Assembly: GCF_000292915.1 (NCBI RefSeq)
Contig: NC_018513.1
Span: forward strand, 1-64,000
DNA length: 64,000 nucleotides
Reading direction: 5' to 3'
Source of the DNA: Burkholderia cepacia GG4
GTDB lineage: Bacteria > Pseudomonadota > Gammaproteobacteria > Burkholderiales > Burkholderiaceae
Shown here: piece after piece, positions 16,763 through 25,741 of the stretch
Position numbering within the stretch: the first letter of the stretch is position 1
Layout of the letters: the number at the start of each line of letters is the position of its first letter
Translations under genes and position numbers: made by a program
The notes under the pieces: generated by a model
The model's input: only the letters and a program-made list of their open reading frames with translations
Databases searched by the model: none
What the model was told of the DNA's origin: nothing

Positions 16763-17893
16763 TCAGAAGCGCGTGCGGATGCCCGACGTCAGTTCGAGCT
16801 GGTTCTTCGCGCCGAACGTCGACGACACCGTGTAACCGCCGTGCAGCTTCATGTAGTCACCGGCCAGGTACAGCTCGGTGCGCTTGCTCAGGTGATAGAA
16901 CACCGACCCGTAGATCGTCTCCTTGAAGCCGTTGGCGACGCCGTTGGTCAGGCTGAACGCGCCGAGGTTTGCATTCGGCGTGAAGCCGTCCGCGTTGTTC
17001 GCGGCATTCTTGATGCGCATCTGCTGATAGCCGAGCTCGTAGTCGAGCGCGCCCTTCGGCGCGATCTTCATCGACACGGTCCACGAATCGTCGTGACGCT
17101 GGCCGAGCGCGCCCTGGTCGCCGTTGTAGCGGAAGTAGCCGGCGTTCAGGCGCACGATGCTGAACGCGTAGGTGCCGCCGGCCGAAAACGTCTGGTTCGT
17201 GAAGCCGTTGTGGTTCACGTGGTTGTAGAAGCCCGACACGGCGAACGGGCCGCCGTTGTAGCCGAGCGCGACCTGGTACGCGGAACCGGTCGCGAACTGC
17301 GTCGAGTTGCTGAACTGGTAGCCGGCGCTCGCGAAGATGCCGTTGCTGAACAGCTTCTTCCACGCGATGCCGTTGTTGTAGCGCGTGCCGGTCGGGCCGG
17401 CCGCGTAGAAGATCATCTGCTTGAAGTTGTTCGAGTTGGTCCAGCCGCCTTCCTCGGTGGTCAGCTTCGACGAGCCGTACGCGTCGCCGTAGATCGCCGA
17501 TGCGTCGCGCGCGATCGTATTCTGGAAGCCGGCCGTCAGCTTGCCGAAGCGCTCGTCCTCGACGCCGACCCACGCGTCGCGGTCGAAGATCTGGCCTTCG
17601 TCTTCCATCTGGCCGTTCGCGACCACGTATTCGCTTTCGAGGCGGAAGATGATCTTCGTGCCGCCGCCGATATCTTCAGCGCCTTTCAGGCCCCAGCGGC
17701 TGCCGCTGAACCACGGCTCGCCTTCGTTGCCCATCCCGATCGAGTGATTGCCGTTCGCGTCGGCGTGGGTCCGGTAGGTCGGAAAGCTCAGGTCCATCAG
17801 GCCGTAGAGCTGCACGCTCGATTGCGCATGCGCCTGGGTGCCGGCGCACAGGCCTGCCGCCGCGATGGAAAGGGCAAGGGTTTTTCGTTTCAA
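16763..17893 (-). CDS. outer-membrane porin (OmpC/Gram-negative porin family)
   Basis: A 376-residue trimeric-type porin of the beta-proteobacterial family. The signal peptide runs LKRKTLALSIAAAGL to AHA near residue 22. The mature start QSSVQLYGLMDL is characteristic, the body consists of alternating beta strands, and the C-terminus ends in the required Phe (LELTSGIRTRF). The start is a TTG at 17891-17893 preceded by a near-perfect GGAGGAGA ribosome site. The upstream in-frame ATG at 18055 would put the signal peptide about 54 residues into the protein and is rejected. It carries its own terminator, so it is monocistronic. Confidence 0.92.
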   Translation of the reverse strand: MKRKTLALSIAAAGLCAGTQAHAQSSVQLYGLMDLSFPTYRTHADANGNHSIGMGNEGEPWFSGSRWGLKGAEDIGGGTKIIFRLESEYVVANGQMEDEGQIFDRDAWVGVEDERFGKLTAGFQNTIARDASAIYGDAYGSSKLTTEEGGWTNSNNFKQMIFYAAGPTGTRYNNGIAWKKLFSNGIFASAGYQFSNSTQFATGSAYQVALGYNGGPFAVSGFYNHVNHNGFTNQTFSAGGTYAFSIVRLNAGYFRYNGDQGALGQRHDDSWTVSMKIAPKGALDYELGYQQMRIKNAANNADGFTPNANLGAFSLTNGVANGFKETIYGSVFYHLSKRTELYLAGDYMKLHGGYTVSSTFGAKNQLELTSGIRTRF

Positions 17894-18166
17894 GATCGTC
17901 TCCTCCGAGCTGCCGCATTGAAATCTATTCGTCGGCAGTACGTAATGTATGCCGGATGTTGCCGACCACAGCGAGGGGGCCGACGCATAGCATCGTAGAG
18001 GGTGCAATCCTTCACGCCGCTTTCCCGGAGGAAAGAATCGGATCGGTGAAAACACCGAACGCGCAATAATCGCGAATCGGGCAGGGCGTGCGAACCCGAG
18101 CCCGCCAGGCCGATGGCGGGCTTTCGATACGCTTCGTGCTACGAATCGACAGCGAGGGTGGGGCCG

Positions 18167-18844
18167 TCAGTCCTGCGCATGCTTCGCGCGCAGGATATAG
18201 CCGAGCCCGCGCAGCGTGATGATCTCGGCCGTGCTGCCCGCGAGATGCTTGCGCAGCCGGTGGATGTAGATGTCGATCGCATCGGCGCTCGGTTCGTCGT
18301 CGAGCGCGAATACGCTGTCCATCAGCCGCGCCTTCGACACCGTCTTGTTCTGCTGCAGCATCAGCGTTTCGAGAATCGCATGCTCGCGGCGGCGCAGCGC
18401 GAGCACCGCGTCGCCGCAGCGGAATTCGCGCGTGCCGAACGCATAGACGAGATCGCCGCACACCAGCTGCGTCGTGCCGACGCCGGCTTGCCGGCGGATC
18501 AGCGCGCGGATTCGTGCGACCAGTTCGCGCGACTCGAACGGCTTGACCACGTAGTCGTCGGCACCTGCGCCGAAGCAGTCGACCTTGTCGTCGACCGAGC
18601 CGTGGGCGGTCAGCATCAGCACCGGCACGTTGTCGTTGCGGCGCCGCAGCCGCGCGAGCACTTCCTTGCCGCTGATGCCGGGCAGGCGCATGTCGAGCAG
18701 CACCGCGTCGTAGCGTTCGGTCTTCAGCACCGTATCGGCGCGCTCGCCGTCGCCGACGCAGTCCACCGCGAAATCCTCGCCGCGCAGCAGGTTCACGATC
18801 CAGTGCGCGAGTTCGGCGTTGTCTTCGACCAGCAGGAGTTTCAT
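18167..18844 (-). CDS. two-component response regulator, OmpR/PhoB family (TctD-like)
   Basis: A 225-residue regulator. The receiver domain (residues 1-115) carries the acidic pocket VEDN, phospho-acceptor LLDMRLPG (Asp near 51), switch Thr in LMLTAHG and conserved Lys in VVKPFE. It is followed by a winged-helix DNA-binding domain (about 125-220: IDIYIHRLRKHL, RGLGYIL). The closest named group by feel is TctD/QseB. It follows the sensor kinase gene by about 120 bp, an interval occupied by a repeat element, and both probably control the adjacent ABC importer, porin, or both. Confidence 0.9.
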   Translation of the reverse strand: MKLLLVEDNAELAHWIVNLLRGEDFAVDCVGDGERADTVLKTERYDAVLLDMRLPGISGKEVLARLRRRNDNVPVLMLTAHGSVDDKVDCFGAGADDYVVKPFESRELVARIRALIRRQAGVGTTQLVCGDLVYAFGTREFRCGDAVLALRRREHAILETLMLQQNKTVSKARLMDSVFALDDEPSADAIDIYIHRLRKHLAGSTAEIITLRGLGYILRAKHAQD

Positions 18845-18862
18845 GACCACATCTCTAAAGAA

Positions 18863-18937
18863 AACGCCGGGCCGCCCCAGGTTTTCCGCCCGGAACGAAG
18901 TCCCCTTGGGGGGGTGCCCCCTCGGGCGGCCTGGCGC
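18863..18937. repeat. GAAGTCCCCTTGGGG intergenic repeat element, copy 1
   Basis: The core GAAGTCCCCTTGGGGGG (18897-18913) is flanked by imperfect inverted arms (CGCCGGGCCGCCCCAGG near 18864-18882 and its partner near 18916-18937), so the RNA would fold into a strong hairpin. The same 17-base core occurs at 54106-54122 inside gspI. It looks like a REP-type dispersed element. Confidence 0.65.
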
Positions 18938-18963
18938 GTAGCGGCAGGTTTGGGGGGCACGCT

Positions 18964-20331
18964 TCAATCATAGGCGGGCAGCCGCACGGTCACGACGATA
19001 CCGCGATTGCCGGGCCCCGGCGCAAGCGACGCGCTGCCGCCGTGCGCCTGCGCGATCTCGCGGACGATCGCGAGCCCCAGGCCCGAGCCTTCGGTGTCGG
19101 CCGACACGCGGTAGAAGCGCTTGAACACGTGCGGCCGCGCTTCGGCCGGGATGCCGGGGCCGTTGTCGACCACGTCGAGCACCACCGCGTCGCCGTCGCG
19201 CCGCGCGGCGACCGTCACGCAGCCGCCCGGCTGCGTGTAGCGCACCGCGTTGTCGACGAGGTTCATCACCAGCGCGGTCAGCAGGCTGTCGCTGCCCGCG
19301 ACGTCGAGCCGCTCGCCGAGATCGGCGCCGAGGTCGATATCGCGCCGCTGCGCGAGCACGATCGTTTCCTCGAGCACGCTCGACACGATGGTGGCGAGAT
19401 CGACGCGATGCGTGAGCAGCGTCGACGGCGTCGCTTCCGCATGCGCGAGCAGCAGCAGCTTGTCGGTCACGTCGGCCATCTTGCGGCTGCTGCGCTGCAT
19501 GCTGTCGAGCACCGACGCGAGGTCCGGATCGCCGTTGCCGCGCTGCTGCGCGTACTGGATCTGCGTGTCGAGCACCGCGATCGGCGTGCGCAACTGGTGC
19601 GCGGCGTCGGCGATGAAGCGGCGCTGCGTGGCCGTGTGCGTATTGAGCCGCGCGATGCACTGGTTGATCGCGTCGACGATCGGCCGCAGCTCGTGCTGCA
19701 GCCGCTCGGGGCGGATCGGCTCCAGCTCCATCGGCCCGCGGTCGGCGACGTCGTCCTTCAGCTTCATCAGCGGACGCAGCTCGAGCGTGAGGCCGAGATA
19801 GACGAGCACCACCGCGAGCACCAGCATCAGCGACAGGCGCACGAGCTGCGGCCGCCAGATCGTGTCGACCATCGCGTCGCGCGAGCGGGTCGTCTTCGCG
19901 ACGATCACCGTGACCGTCTCGATCTGCCCCTCGTCGTATAGCTGCCGATCGTAGGCGACCGCGCGCAGCGGCAGGCCGTCGAGCGTCGTGTCGTACAGCG
20001 TCGGGTCGATGCCGTGCTGCGCCGGCACGGCCAGCGCCGGGTTGCCCGCGAGCAGCCGGTCGTGGCCGTCGATCACCTTGTAGAACACCGAATCGCGCGA
20101 CGGCGATTCGAAGATCTCCAGCGCGGCCGGCGGCACGTCGGCGACCGGCAGCCCGTTGCGCCATTCGACGTCCTCGCCGATCGTGCGCGCGGACGCGACG
20201 AGCGCGCTGTCCTGCACGAGCCCGGCCGTGCGCCGCGCGGTTTCGTACGACATCGCGCCCGCGATCAGCACGAAGGCCGCGAGCGGCAGCAGCAGCCACC
20301 ACAAGAGCCGTCCGCGCAGGCTGTGCGCCAT
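18964..20331 (-). CDS. sensor histidine kinase (TctE-like)
   Basis: A 455-residue membrane kinase. A first transmembrane helix (about residues 8-28, LLWWLLLPLAAFVLIAGAM) is followed by a periplasmic sensor domain of about 135 residues and a second helix (about 165-185). A HAMP-like linker and the dimerisation helix with the phospho-acceptor His (DAAHQLRTPIAVL) come next. The ATPase domain carries the N box (NLVDNAVRYT), DNGPGIP and GSGLGLAIV motifs. The 2CSK N-terminal type found in TctE-like kinases fits the layout, which often senses carboxylates. The ligand cannot be deduced. It precedes its response regulator on the same strand. Confidence 0.9.
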   Translation of the reverse strand: MAHSLRGRLLWWLLLPLAAFVLIAGAMSYETARRTAGLVQDSALVASARTIGEDVEWRNGLPVADVPPAALEIFESPSRDSVFYKVIDGHDRLLAGNPALAVPAQHGIDPTLYDTTLDGLPLRAVAYDRQLYDEGQIETVTVIVAKTTRSRDAMVDTIWRPQLVRLSLMLVLAVVLVYLGLTLELRPLMKLKDDVADRGPMELEPIRPERLQHELRPIVDAINQCIARLNTHTATQRRFIADAAHQLRTPIAVLDTQIQYAQQRGNGDPDLASVLDSMQRSSRKMADVTDKLLLLAHAEATPSTLLTHRVDLATIVSSVLEETIVLAQRRDIDLGADLGERLDVAGSDSLLTALVMNLVDNAVRYTQPGGCVTVAARRDGDAVVLDVVDNGPGIPAEARPHVFKRFYRVSADTEGSGLGLAIVREIAQAHGGSASLAPGPGNRGIVVTVRLPAYD

Positions 20332-20404
20332 TCCTTCTCCTCAATGCCGAACCGCGCCGGGGCAACCGGCGCGGTTCGGGCGTGTCATGTGATGCGTGCG
20401 ATGT

Positions 20405-21262
20405 TCAGAACGCGGCGGGGCGCCACTTCAGCAAGCGCTTCTCGACCCAGGTCAGCAGGTAGTCAGCGGCCAGCGCGACCACGGCCAGCACGATCATCGC
20501 CGCGAACACGCCGCTCGCGTTGAACGCGCCCTGGGCGGTGGAGATTAGCAGGCCGATGCCCTGCTTGGAACCCAGGAATTCGCCGACCACCGCACCGACC
20601 AGCGCGAAGCCGAAGCTCACGTGCAGGCTCGCGAGAATCCAACTCAGCGCGGACGGGATCACGACGGCCGTGGTGATCTGCCGGCGCGACGCGCCGAGGA
20701 TCTGCGCGTTCGCGATCAGGTAGCGGTCGGCCTCGCGCACGCCCTGGAAGGCGTTGCCGAACACGACGAAGAACACCATCACGACGGCCAGCGCGATCTT
20801 CGACGCCATTCCGAGGCCGAGCGCGATCACGAAGATCGAGCCGAGCACGACGCGCGGGATCGAGTTCGCGATCTGGATGTACAGGCCGAACACGTCGGCC
20901 ATCAGCTTGTTGCGGCCGAGCACGATCCCGCAGATCACGCCGGCGACCGAGCCGATCAGGAAGCCGATCCCGGTTTCCTCGAGCGTGACCCACACCTGCG
21001 TGAGCAGCGGGCCCTGCGACGTGCCGTTCACGAACCAGTCCTGGATCTGCTCGAAGATCAGCGTCGGCATCGAGAAGAAGAACGGATCGATCCACTTCAG
21101 GCGTGCGGCGAGCTCCCAGCCGCCGAGCACGACGACGAGCACGGCGATCCGCAGCGTGACGATCAGGTTGCGCCGGCGGCGCAGCCGGCGTTGCGCGGCG
21201 CGCTCGTCGTCCTCGAGCGTCGTCGCCGGAAGGGCGGTAGTGGGAAGCGTCATGTCGGTCAT
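20405..21262 (-). CDS. ABC transporter permease, nitrate/sulfonate/taurine type
   Basis: A 285-residue inner-membrane permease with about six hydrophobic helices. The binding-protein-dependent transport signature is near residues 180-200 (EADRYLIANAQILGASRRQ, the EAA-like loop that contacts the ATPase). It resembles SsuC/TauC proteins. The start ATG encoding MTDMTLP follows AGGACAGGAG; a frame nine codons longer exists but lacks a ribosome site. It lies between the ATPase gene and the two-component genes, all on the minus strand. Confidence 0.9.
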   Translation of the reverse strand: MTDMTLPTTALPATTLEDDERAAQRRLRRRRNLIVTLRIAVLVVVLGGWELAARLKWIDPFFFSMPTLIFEQIQDWFVNGTSQGPLLTQVWVTLEETGIGFLIGSVAGVICGIVLGRNKLMADVFGLYIQIANSIPRVVLGSIFVIALGLGMASKIALAVVMVFFVVFGNAFQGVREADRYLIANAQILGASRRQITTAVVIPSALSWILASLHVSFGFALVGAVVGEFLGSKQGIGLLISTAQGAFNASGVFAAMIVLAVVALAADYLLTWVEKRLLKWRPAAF

Positions 21263-21311
21263 GCTCCTGTCCTTGCTGTTTCTTGCCATTGCGTGCCGTG
21301 GGGCGTATGCG

Positions 21312-22109
21312 TCAGCCGATCTGCACTTCTTCGCGCAGGTCGTGCCAGATGTCCTTGGAAATCTCGATGAAGCGCGGGTCGTAGCGGATCTCCGACGTGA
21401 CGCGCGGGCGCGGCAGGTCGATCTCGTACACGCGCTTGAGCGTCGCGGGGCGCGCGGTCAGCACGAAGACGCGGTCGGCGAGCGCGATCGCCTCCTCGAG
21501 ATCGTGCGTGACGAACACGACCGAGCCCTTGTTAGCCGACCACAGCTGCAGCAGCTCGTCCTGCATCAGCGTGCGCGTCTGCATGTCGAGCGCGGAGAAC
21601 GGCTCGTCCATCAGCAGGATTTCCGGCTGGTTGATGAAGGTCTGCGCGAGTGCGACGCGCTTTCTCATCCCGCCGGAGAGTTGATGCGGGTAGTGCTTCG
21701 TGAACTTGTCGAGGCCGACCTTGCGGATCCATTCCTCGGCCTGCGTGTACGCGACGTCCTTCGAGCGGCCGCGGAACAGCGGGCCAGCCGCGACGTTGTC
21801 GATCACGTTGCGCCACGGGAACACGGCGTCGGCCTGGAACACGAAGCCGATGCGCGGGTCGATCCCGTCGACCGGGCGGCCCATCACGCGCACCTCGCCC
21901 GACACCGGCTTGAGCAGCCCGGTGATCATGTTCAGCGTGGTCGACTTGCCGCAGCCGGTCGGCCCGACGATCGCGATGAACTCGCCGCGCGCGACGCTCA
22001 TGCTGAAGTCGCGCAGCGCGACGGTGGCCTTGCCTTCCGGCGAAATGAAGCGGCACGACACATTGCGAAACTCGATCGCCGGTGTGCTCGGGGAAACTGC
22101 CTGGTTCAT
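21312..22109 (-). CDS. ABC transporter ATP-binding protein, nitrate/sulfonate/taurine type
   Basis: A 265-residue ATPase. Walker A GPTGCGKST (near residue 50), the Q-loop FQADAVFPW, the ABC signature LSGGMRKR (near 145), Walker B ILLMDEPFSALD and the switch His in VFVTHDLEEA are all intact. It most resembles SsuB/TauB. It energises uptake together with the permease and binding protein encoded on either side. Confidence 0.92.
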   Translation of the reverse strand: MNQAVSPSTPAIEFRNVSCRFISPEGKATVALRDFSMSVARGEFIAIVGPTGCGKSTTLNMITGLLKPVSGEVRVMGRPVDGIDPRIGFVFQADAVFPWRNVIDNVAAGPLFRGRSKDVAYTQAEEWIRKVGLDKFTKHYPHQLSGGMRKRVALAQTFINQPEILLMDEPFSALDMQTRTLMQDELLQLWSANKGSVVFVTHDLEEAIALADRVFVLTARPATLKRVYEIDLPRPRVTSEIRYDPRFIEISKDIWHDLREEVQIG

Positions 22110-22230
22110 CGCGTTTGTCCTGCGGGTGAAGAGGGCGTCGCATCGTGGCGACGCCGGGCCGGTCAGCCGGACCGGAACGGGGAACGCGCGGCGGCGGGAT
22201 CGCCGCCGCCGGCGCCTGTACCGATATCGA

Positions 22231-23235
22231 TTACTTCGCGTTCACGAAATCGTTGGTATAGGTGCGCGCCAGGTCGATATGCTTGCCCTTCACCGACGGG
22301 TTGAACGCCGACAGCACCTTCAGCACGGTTGCCGGGCCGTCGGCCGGCATCTTCGCGTCGGCCGTGTACATCGGCAGCGACGCCTTCAGCGCGGCCACGT
22401 ACAGGCTCTTGTCCTTCTGGTAGTCCGCCGGCATCTTCGCGGCGATTTCCTCGGCGCTGTGCGTGTGGATGAACTGCATCGTCTTCGCGAACGCGTGCGC
22501 GAGCTTGGTGGCTTCCGCCTTGTGCGAATCGGCCCACGCCGACTGCACGTAGAGGCTCGCGGCCGGGTAGGTGCCGCCGAGCGCGGCGCGCGTGCCGTCG
22601 ACGGTACGCATGTCGACCATCACCTTTGCCTCGCCCATCTTCTCGAGCGCGGACACCGTCGGCTCGGTCGTCATCCCGGCGTCGATCCGGCCCTGCTTGA
22701 TCGCGGCGATGAAGCTCGCGTCGGCGCCGACCGGCAGCATCGTGTACTGCGTCGACGGCACGCCGTGCTGCAGCGCGAGGTATTGGGTGAGGAAGCTGGT
22801 CGACGAGCCGAGGCCCGTCACGCCGAGCGTCTTGCCCTTCGCGTCGGCCATCGACTTGAACGTGGGCGCGGCCTTGGTCGACACCATCTCGACCTCGCCC
22901 GGCACCTGGCCGAACACGGCGATCGCCTTCACGTCCTTGCCCTTGCTCTGCAGGTCGATCGTATGGTCGTAGAAGCCGACGACGCCCTGCACGGCGCCCG
23001 CCAGCAGCTCGTTCTCGGCGTCGACGCCGGCCGGCTGCGACAGCAGCTCGACGTCGAGCCCTTCGGCCTTGAAGTTGCCGAGTTCCTGCGTGAGCCGCGC
23101 GGGCAGGTAGATCAGCTTCGCGATCCCGCCGACCATGATCGTGATCTTGCCGCCGTCATCGGCGAAAGCGGGGTGAGCGGCGAGCGCGCAGCTCAGGCTG
23201 GCTGCCACGGCGAGGGTGCGCAGGATGGGTCGCAT
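22231..23235 (-). CDS. ABC transporter substrate-binding protein (NMT1/SsuA-like)
   Basis: A 334-residue periplasmic binding protein with a signal peptide (cleavage after AFA near residue 24) and the NMT1/SsuA fold. Typical segments include LGVTGLGSSTSFLTQYL, which forms the ligand-binding loop. The start ATG encoding MRPILRT follows an AAGGAGACGA ribosome site. The frame could extend 18 codons further but would disrupt the signal peptide. The substrate is unknown: sulfonates, taurine, nitrate or thiamine precursors are all possible for this family. It is the first gene of the importer operon. Confidence 0.9.
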   Translation of the reverse strand: MRPILRTLAVAASLSCALAAHPAFADDGGKITIMVGGIAKLIYLPARLTQELGNFKAEGLDVELLSQPAGVDAENELLAGAVQGVVGFYDHTIDLQSKGKDVKAIAVFGQVPGEVEMVSTKAAPTFKSMADAKGKTLGVTGLGSSTSFLTQYLALQHGVPSTQYTMLPVGADASFIAAIKQGRIDAGMTTEPTVSALEKMGEAKVMVDMRTVDGTRAALGGTYPAASLYVQSAWADSHKAEATKLAHAFAKTMQFIHTHSAEEIAAKMPADYQKDKSLYVAALKASLPMYTADAKMPADGPATVLKVLSAFNPSVKGKHIDLARTYTNDFVNAK

Positions 23236-23342
23236 CGGGGTCGTCTCCTTCGTTGTATTCGTCTGGCGCGATGCTTGCTGCATCGTCACGACGAGTATAG
23301 GGAGGCGAAACCTTCTGCTACCTTTCGCGGGGCAGCGATTCC

Positions 23343-23790
23343 TTTAGGGGTTTTCCATGTAAATCATGGCCGGAAGCCGCTGCCGCGGGCGATTTTGACG
23401 ACGAACAGGCCGGCTTTTTCGAGATTCCGCGCGACCTGCATCCGGTGATCGAGATATGGCGCATTGCCCGCGTATTGGACGATAGCATTCCAGTATGCAT
23501 CTTGAAATTACCATGTCCAGCGCCCGGTGCATGCTGTTCTCGATACGCCAATGCGCCCGCACGGCCTGCGCGATTCGCGCTGCGTCGGGAGGCAGGCTCG
23601 ACACCTAGTAACGCCGTTCGGTCGTCTTGGTATCGCCGATTTTTCGAGTGGCCTCGACCATCACGATCGAACGCAGGCCGGGCCATAAGTCCGGATCAGG
23701 CTCCCATGCGGGGACGGCCGGCTACGCGGATCCGTCAAACCTCCGAATGCTTCTTCGATACTCAACACTTCCTGCTGCAAGACGGACTGT
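23343..23790 (-). pseudogene. ISAs1-family transposase relic
   Basis: On the minus strand, an N-terminal piece (SIEEAFGGLTDPR, about 23715-23770) is followed after a large internal deletion and frameshift by a C-terminal piece: LWPGLRSIVMVEATRKIGD, then TTERRY, a stop codon (TAG), then VSSLPPDAARIAQAVRAHW. These match the two ends of ISAs1-type transposases, in which the central catalytic region would lie between. The C-terminal piece has a further frameshift. The sequence around 23343-23375 (TAGGGGTTTTCCATGTAAAT) could be the IS end. The element is dead. Confidence 0.75.
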
Positions 23791-23994
23791 CGCGCGGGTT
23801 TCTGTCAGGGCGAAAAACCGTCACTGCATCCTGCTTCGGACAGGCTTTCAAGCAAACGGAAGCCTTCTTTAACGATTTACACATTTCGTGCGATTGCCCT
23901 GAACTGAGGTTTAATCATAATTAATTTCGTACTTGTACAAATTTATTGTCGACGATTGTTCGATACCATTTGATTTTCATTTTCGGAAAATCAA

Positions 23995-24642
23995 TTGATC
24001 AGCAGAACTACAGTTGCGATTGTGGACGACCATCCGATGGTGCTCGCGCTGATCGGAAGCCTTACGCAATGGACACAAAACTTCCACATTGTTCATCGTT
24101 GCAGTAATGGTGCGGCGCTGCTCGAGGCACTGGCCGCGTTCCCGACCGATCTCGCGATCGTCGACTATGCAATGAGTCGCGGCGACAACCCGCTCGACGG
24201 CTTCATGCTGCTGCGGAAGCTGCGCGATACCATGCCGGGCGTACGCTGCGTGATGTTTACGGCCCAGACGAATCCGAGCGTGTTCGCCTCCGCGATACGG
24301 CTCGGCGTTGCCGGGATCGTCAGCAAGGAGGACGAGGTCAGCGAAATCGTGCGTGCTTGCCAGTTTGTCCGTGCCGGCGGCACCCGCTATTTCTCGCCGG
24401 CCGTTCGCGCAATCGTCGAGCAGGCGGGCGCGACTGCGTACGAGAATCAACCCGAGCTCACCCAGAAGGAACTCGAAGTCGTACGGCTGTTCGTATCGGG
24501 GCATTCGCTCGCCAGCATCGCAAAGCAGCTCGGTCGTTCGGTCAGCACCGTGTCGACGCAGAAATATATGGCGATGCAAAAGCTGCAGGCCGATTCGAAC
24601 ACATGCCTAATCCGGTACGCATACGAAACCGGGCTCATATGA
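23995..24642 (+). CDS. LuxR/NarL-family response regulator (fimbrial regulator candidate)
   Basis: A 215-residue protein. The receiver domain has VDDHPMV (acidic pocket near residues 9-12), phospho-acceptor Asp in LAIVDYAM (near 56), a conserved FTA switch (VMFTAQT) and Lys in IVSKEDE. The LuxR-type helix-turn-helix is at about 150-205 (LTQKELEVVRLFVSG, SLASIAKQLGRSVSTV). The start is a TTG at 23995 after GGAAAA; no better start is visible. No histidine kinase is adjacent, so it is an orphan. It converges on the fimbrial operon and resembles regulators such as FimZ/BfmR, so control of the fimbriae is a reasonable inference. Confidence 0.88.
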   Translation: MISRTTVAIVDDHPMVLALIGSLTQWTQNFHIVHRCSNGAALLEALAAFPTDLAIVDYAMSRGDNPLDGFMLLRKLRDTMPGVRCVMFTAQTNPSVFASAIRLGVAGIVSKEDEVSEIVRACQFVRAGGTRYFSPAVRAIVEQAGATAYENQPELTQKELEVVRLFVSGHSLASIAKQLGRSVSTVSTQKYMAMQKLQADSNTCLIRYAYETGLI

Positions 24643-24703
24643 TCGCGTGGCCGAAGCGGTGGCATTCGGCCCGCGATGCGAAGGCGCCGGTGCACCCCGG
24701 GCG

Positions 24704-25741
24704 CTATCGATAGATGATCGTAAACGTCGCGGTCGCGGCCGCGGATCCGGGCCTGGCCTTTGCCGCCGTCTGGTAATAGCGCGCGGACAACGGAACATTC
24801 ACGACGGTCGAGGTGGCCGGCGTATCCGCAACCTGCCACGGCGTGCCGAATCTGACAGGCTGGTTGTTCTCGGCTCGACCCTTGAGCACCTGCACGCCGA
24901 TGCCCAACGCATCGCTCGACGACGACAGCGCCAGCACGCCCGCATCCGGCACGGCGACGCTGCCGTCCAGCATCAGGTTCACGACGAATTCGCCGGCGAT
25001 ACCGGAGTCGCATTTCAGGCCGATCGTGAAATCCTTGGCTGCCGACGTGGAGCCGACGCCCGATCCCAGGCCGGCAAATGCATTCAGCGTATGCGGGCCG
25101 AGCGGAACCGAGATCGCCTTGTTCGTCGCATCGCAGGTGGTAGCCTGAAATGAAATATTGTCGGCGCCGTAAGTAAAAAAGGGCGCGGCGCTCGCCTTCT
25201 TGCGGGGATTTCCGATCAGCGCCGTGGCGAACGCAGTGAACGGAAATGGCTCGTGTGTCGAAGGCGTCGGGCCTGTCTTGACCAGCTCGACGTCCACGAT
25301 TGCCGTCACCGGCGTTGTCTTGATGGGGTAGTACAGATTGACCATGACGCCGGTGGGCATGGCCGCTTCCGTGGAACCGCGGTTGCCGTTATAGGTGAGC
25401 ATCAGCGACAGCCCGTTGCCGATGTAGAGCGACGGCCGCATCACCATCGCTTCGACGGGCGGATCCAGGATATCGGCAAGGCCGCAGTCCGCGGTGATCT
25501 TGATGCCGGTCTTGCGCCACAGCACCGTATTGATCGGTACATCCGAGGAAACCTTGAACACCTTAGGCAGCTCGCCGAGCCGGGTCAGGCTCGTTGCCGT
25601 GCATTTCAGCGCGAATGCGTTACCGATCCCCACGCTCCACAGCAGCAGCGCGCAGCCGGCCGCGCGCCAGATGCCGGCTGCGACGTGCGGCCGTGGCCCG
25701 GCAAGTTGTCGCGGTGTCGCTTCGAGATTGCTCCAGTTCAT
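24704..25741 (-). CDS. fimbrial tip adhesin / minor fimbrial subunit
   Basis: A 345-residue exported protein with an N-terminal hydrophobic signal (GIWRAAGCALLLWSVGIG, cleavage near AFA at about residue 45). An N-terminal domain of about 150 residues is followed by a C-terminal pilin domain ending in alternating strands (SARYYQTAAKARPGSA, ATFTIIYR), which suits donor-strand exchange. The two-domain layout fits FimH-type adhesins encoded last in chaperone-usher operons. The ATG overlaps the usher stop as ATGA; a GTG two codons upstream is an alternative. The receptor is unknown. Confidence 0.82.
   Translation of the reverse strand: MNWSNLEATPRQLAGPRPHVAAGIWRAAGCALLLWSVGIGNAFALKCTATSLTRLGELPKVFKVSSDVPINTVLWRKTGIKITADCGLADILDPPVEAMVMRPSLYIGNGLSLMLTYNGNRGSTEAAMPTGVMVNLYYPIKTTPVTAIVDVELVKTGPTPSTHEPFPFTAFATALIGNPRKKASAAPFFTYGADNISFQATTCDATNKAISVPLGPHTLNAFAGLGSGVGSTSAAKDFTIGLKCDSGIAGEFVVNLMLDGSVAVPDAGVLALSSSSDALGIGVQVLKGRAENNQPVRFGTPWQVADTPATSTVVNVPLSARYYQTAAKARPGSAAATATFTIIYR

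Noticed and set aside
17894..18055. Upstream ATG start for the porin
   Set aside because: It would bury the signal peptide inside the protein; the TTG with a near-perfect ribosome site is consistent with the family.
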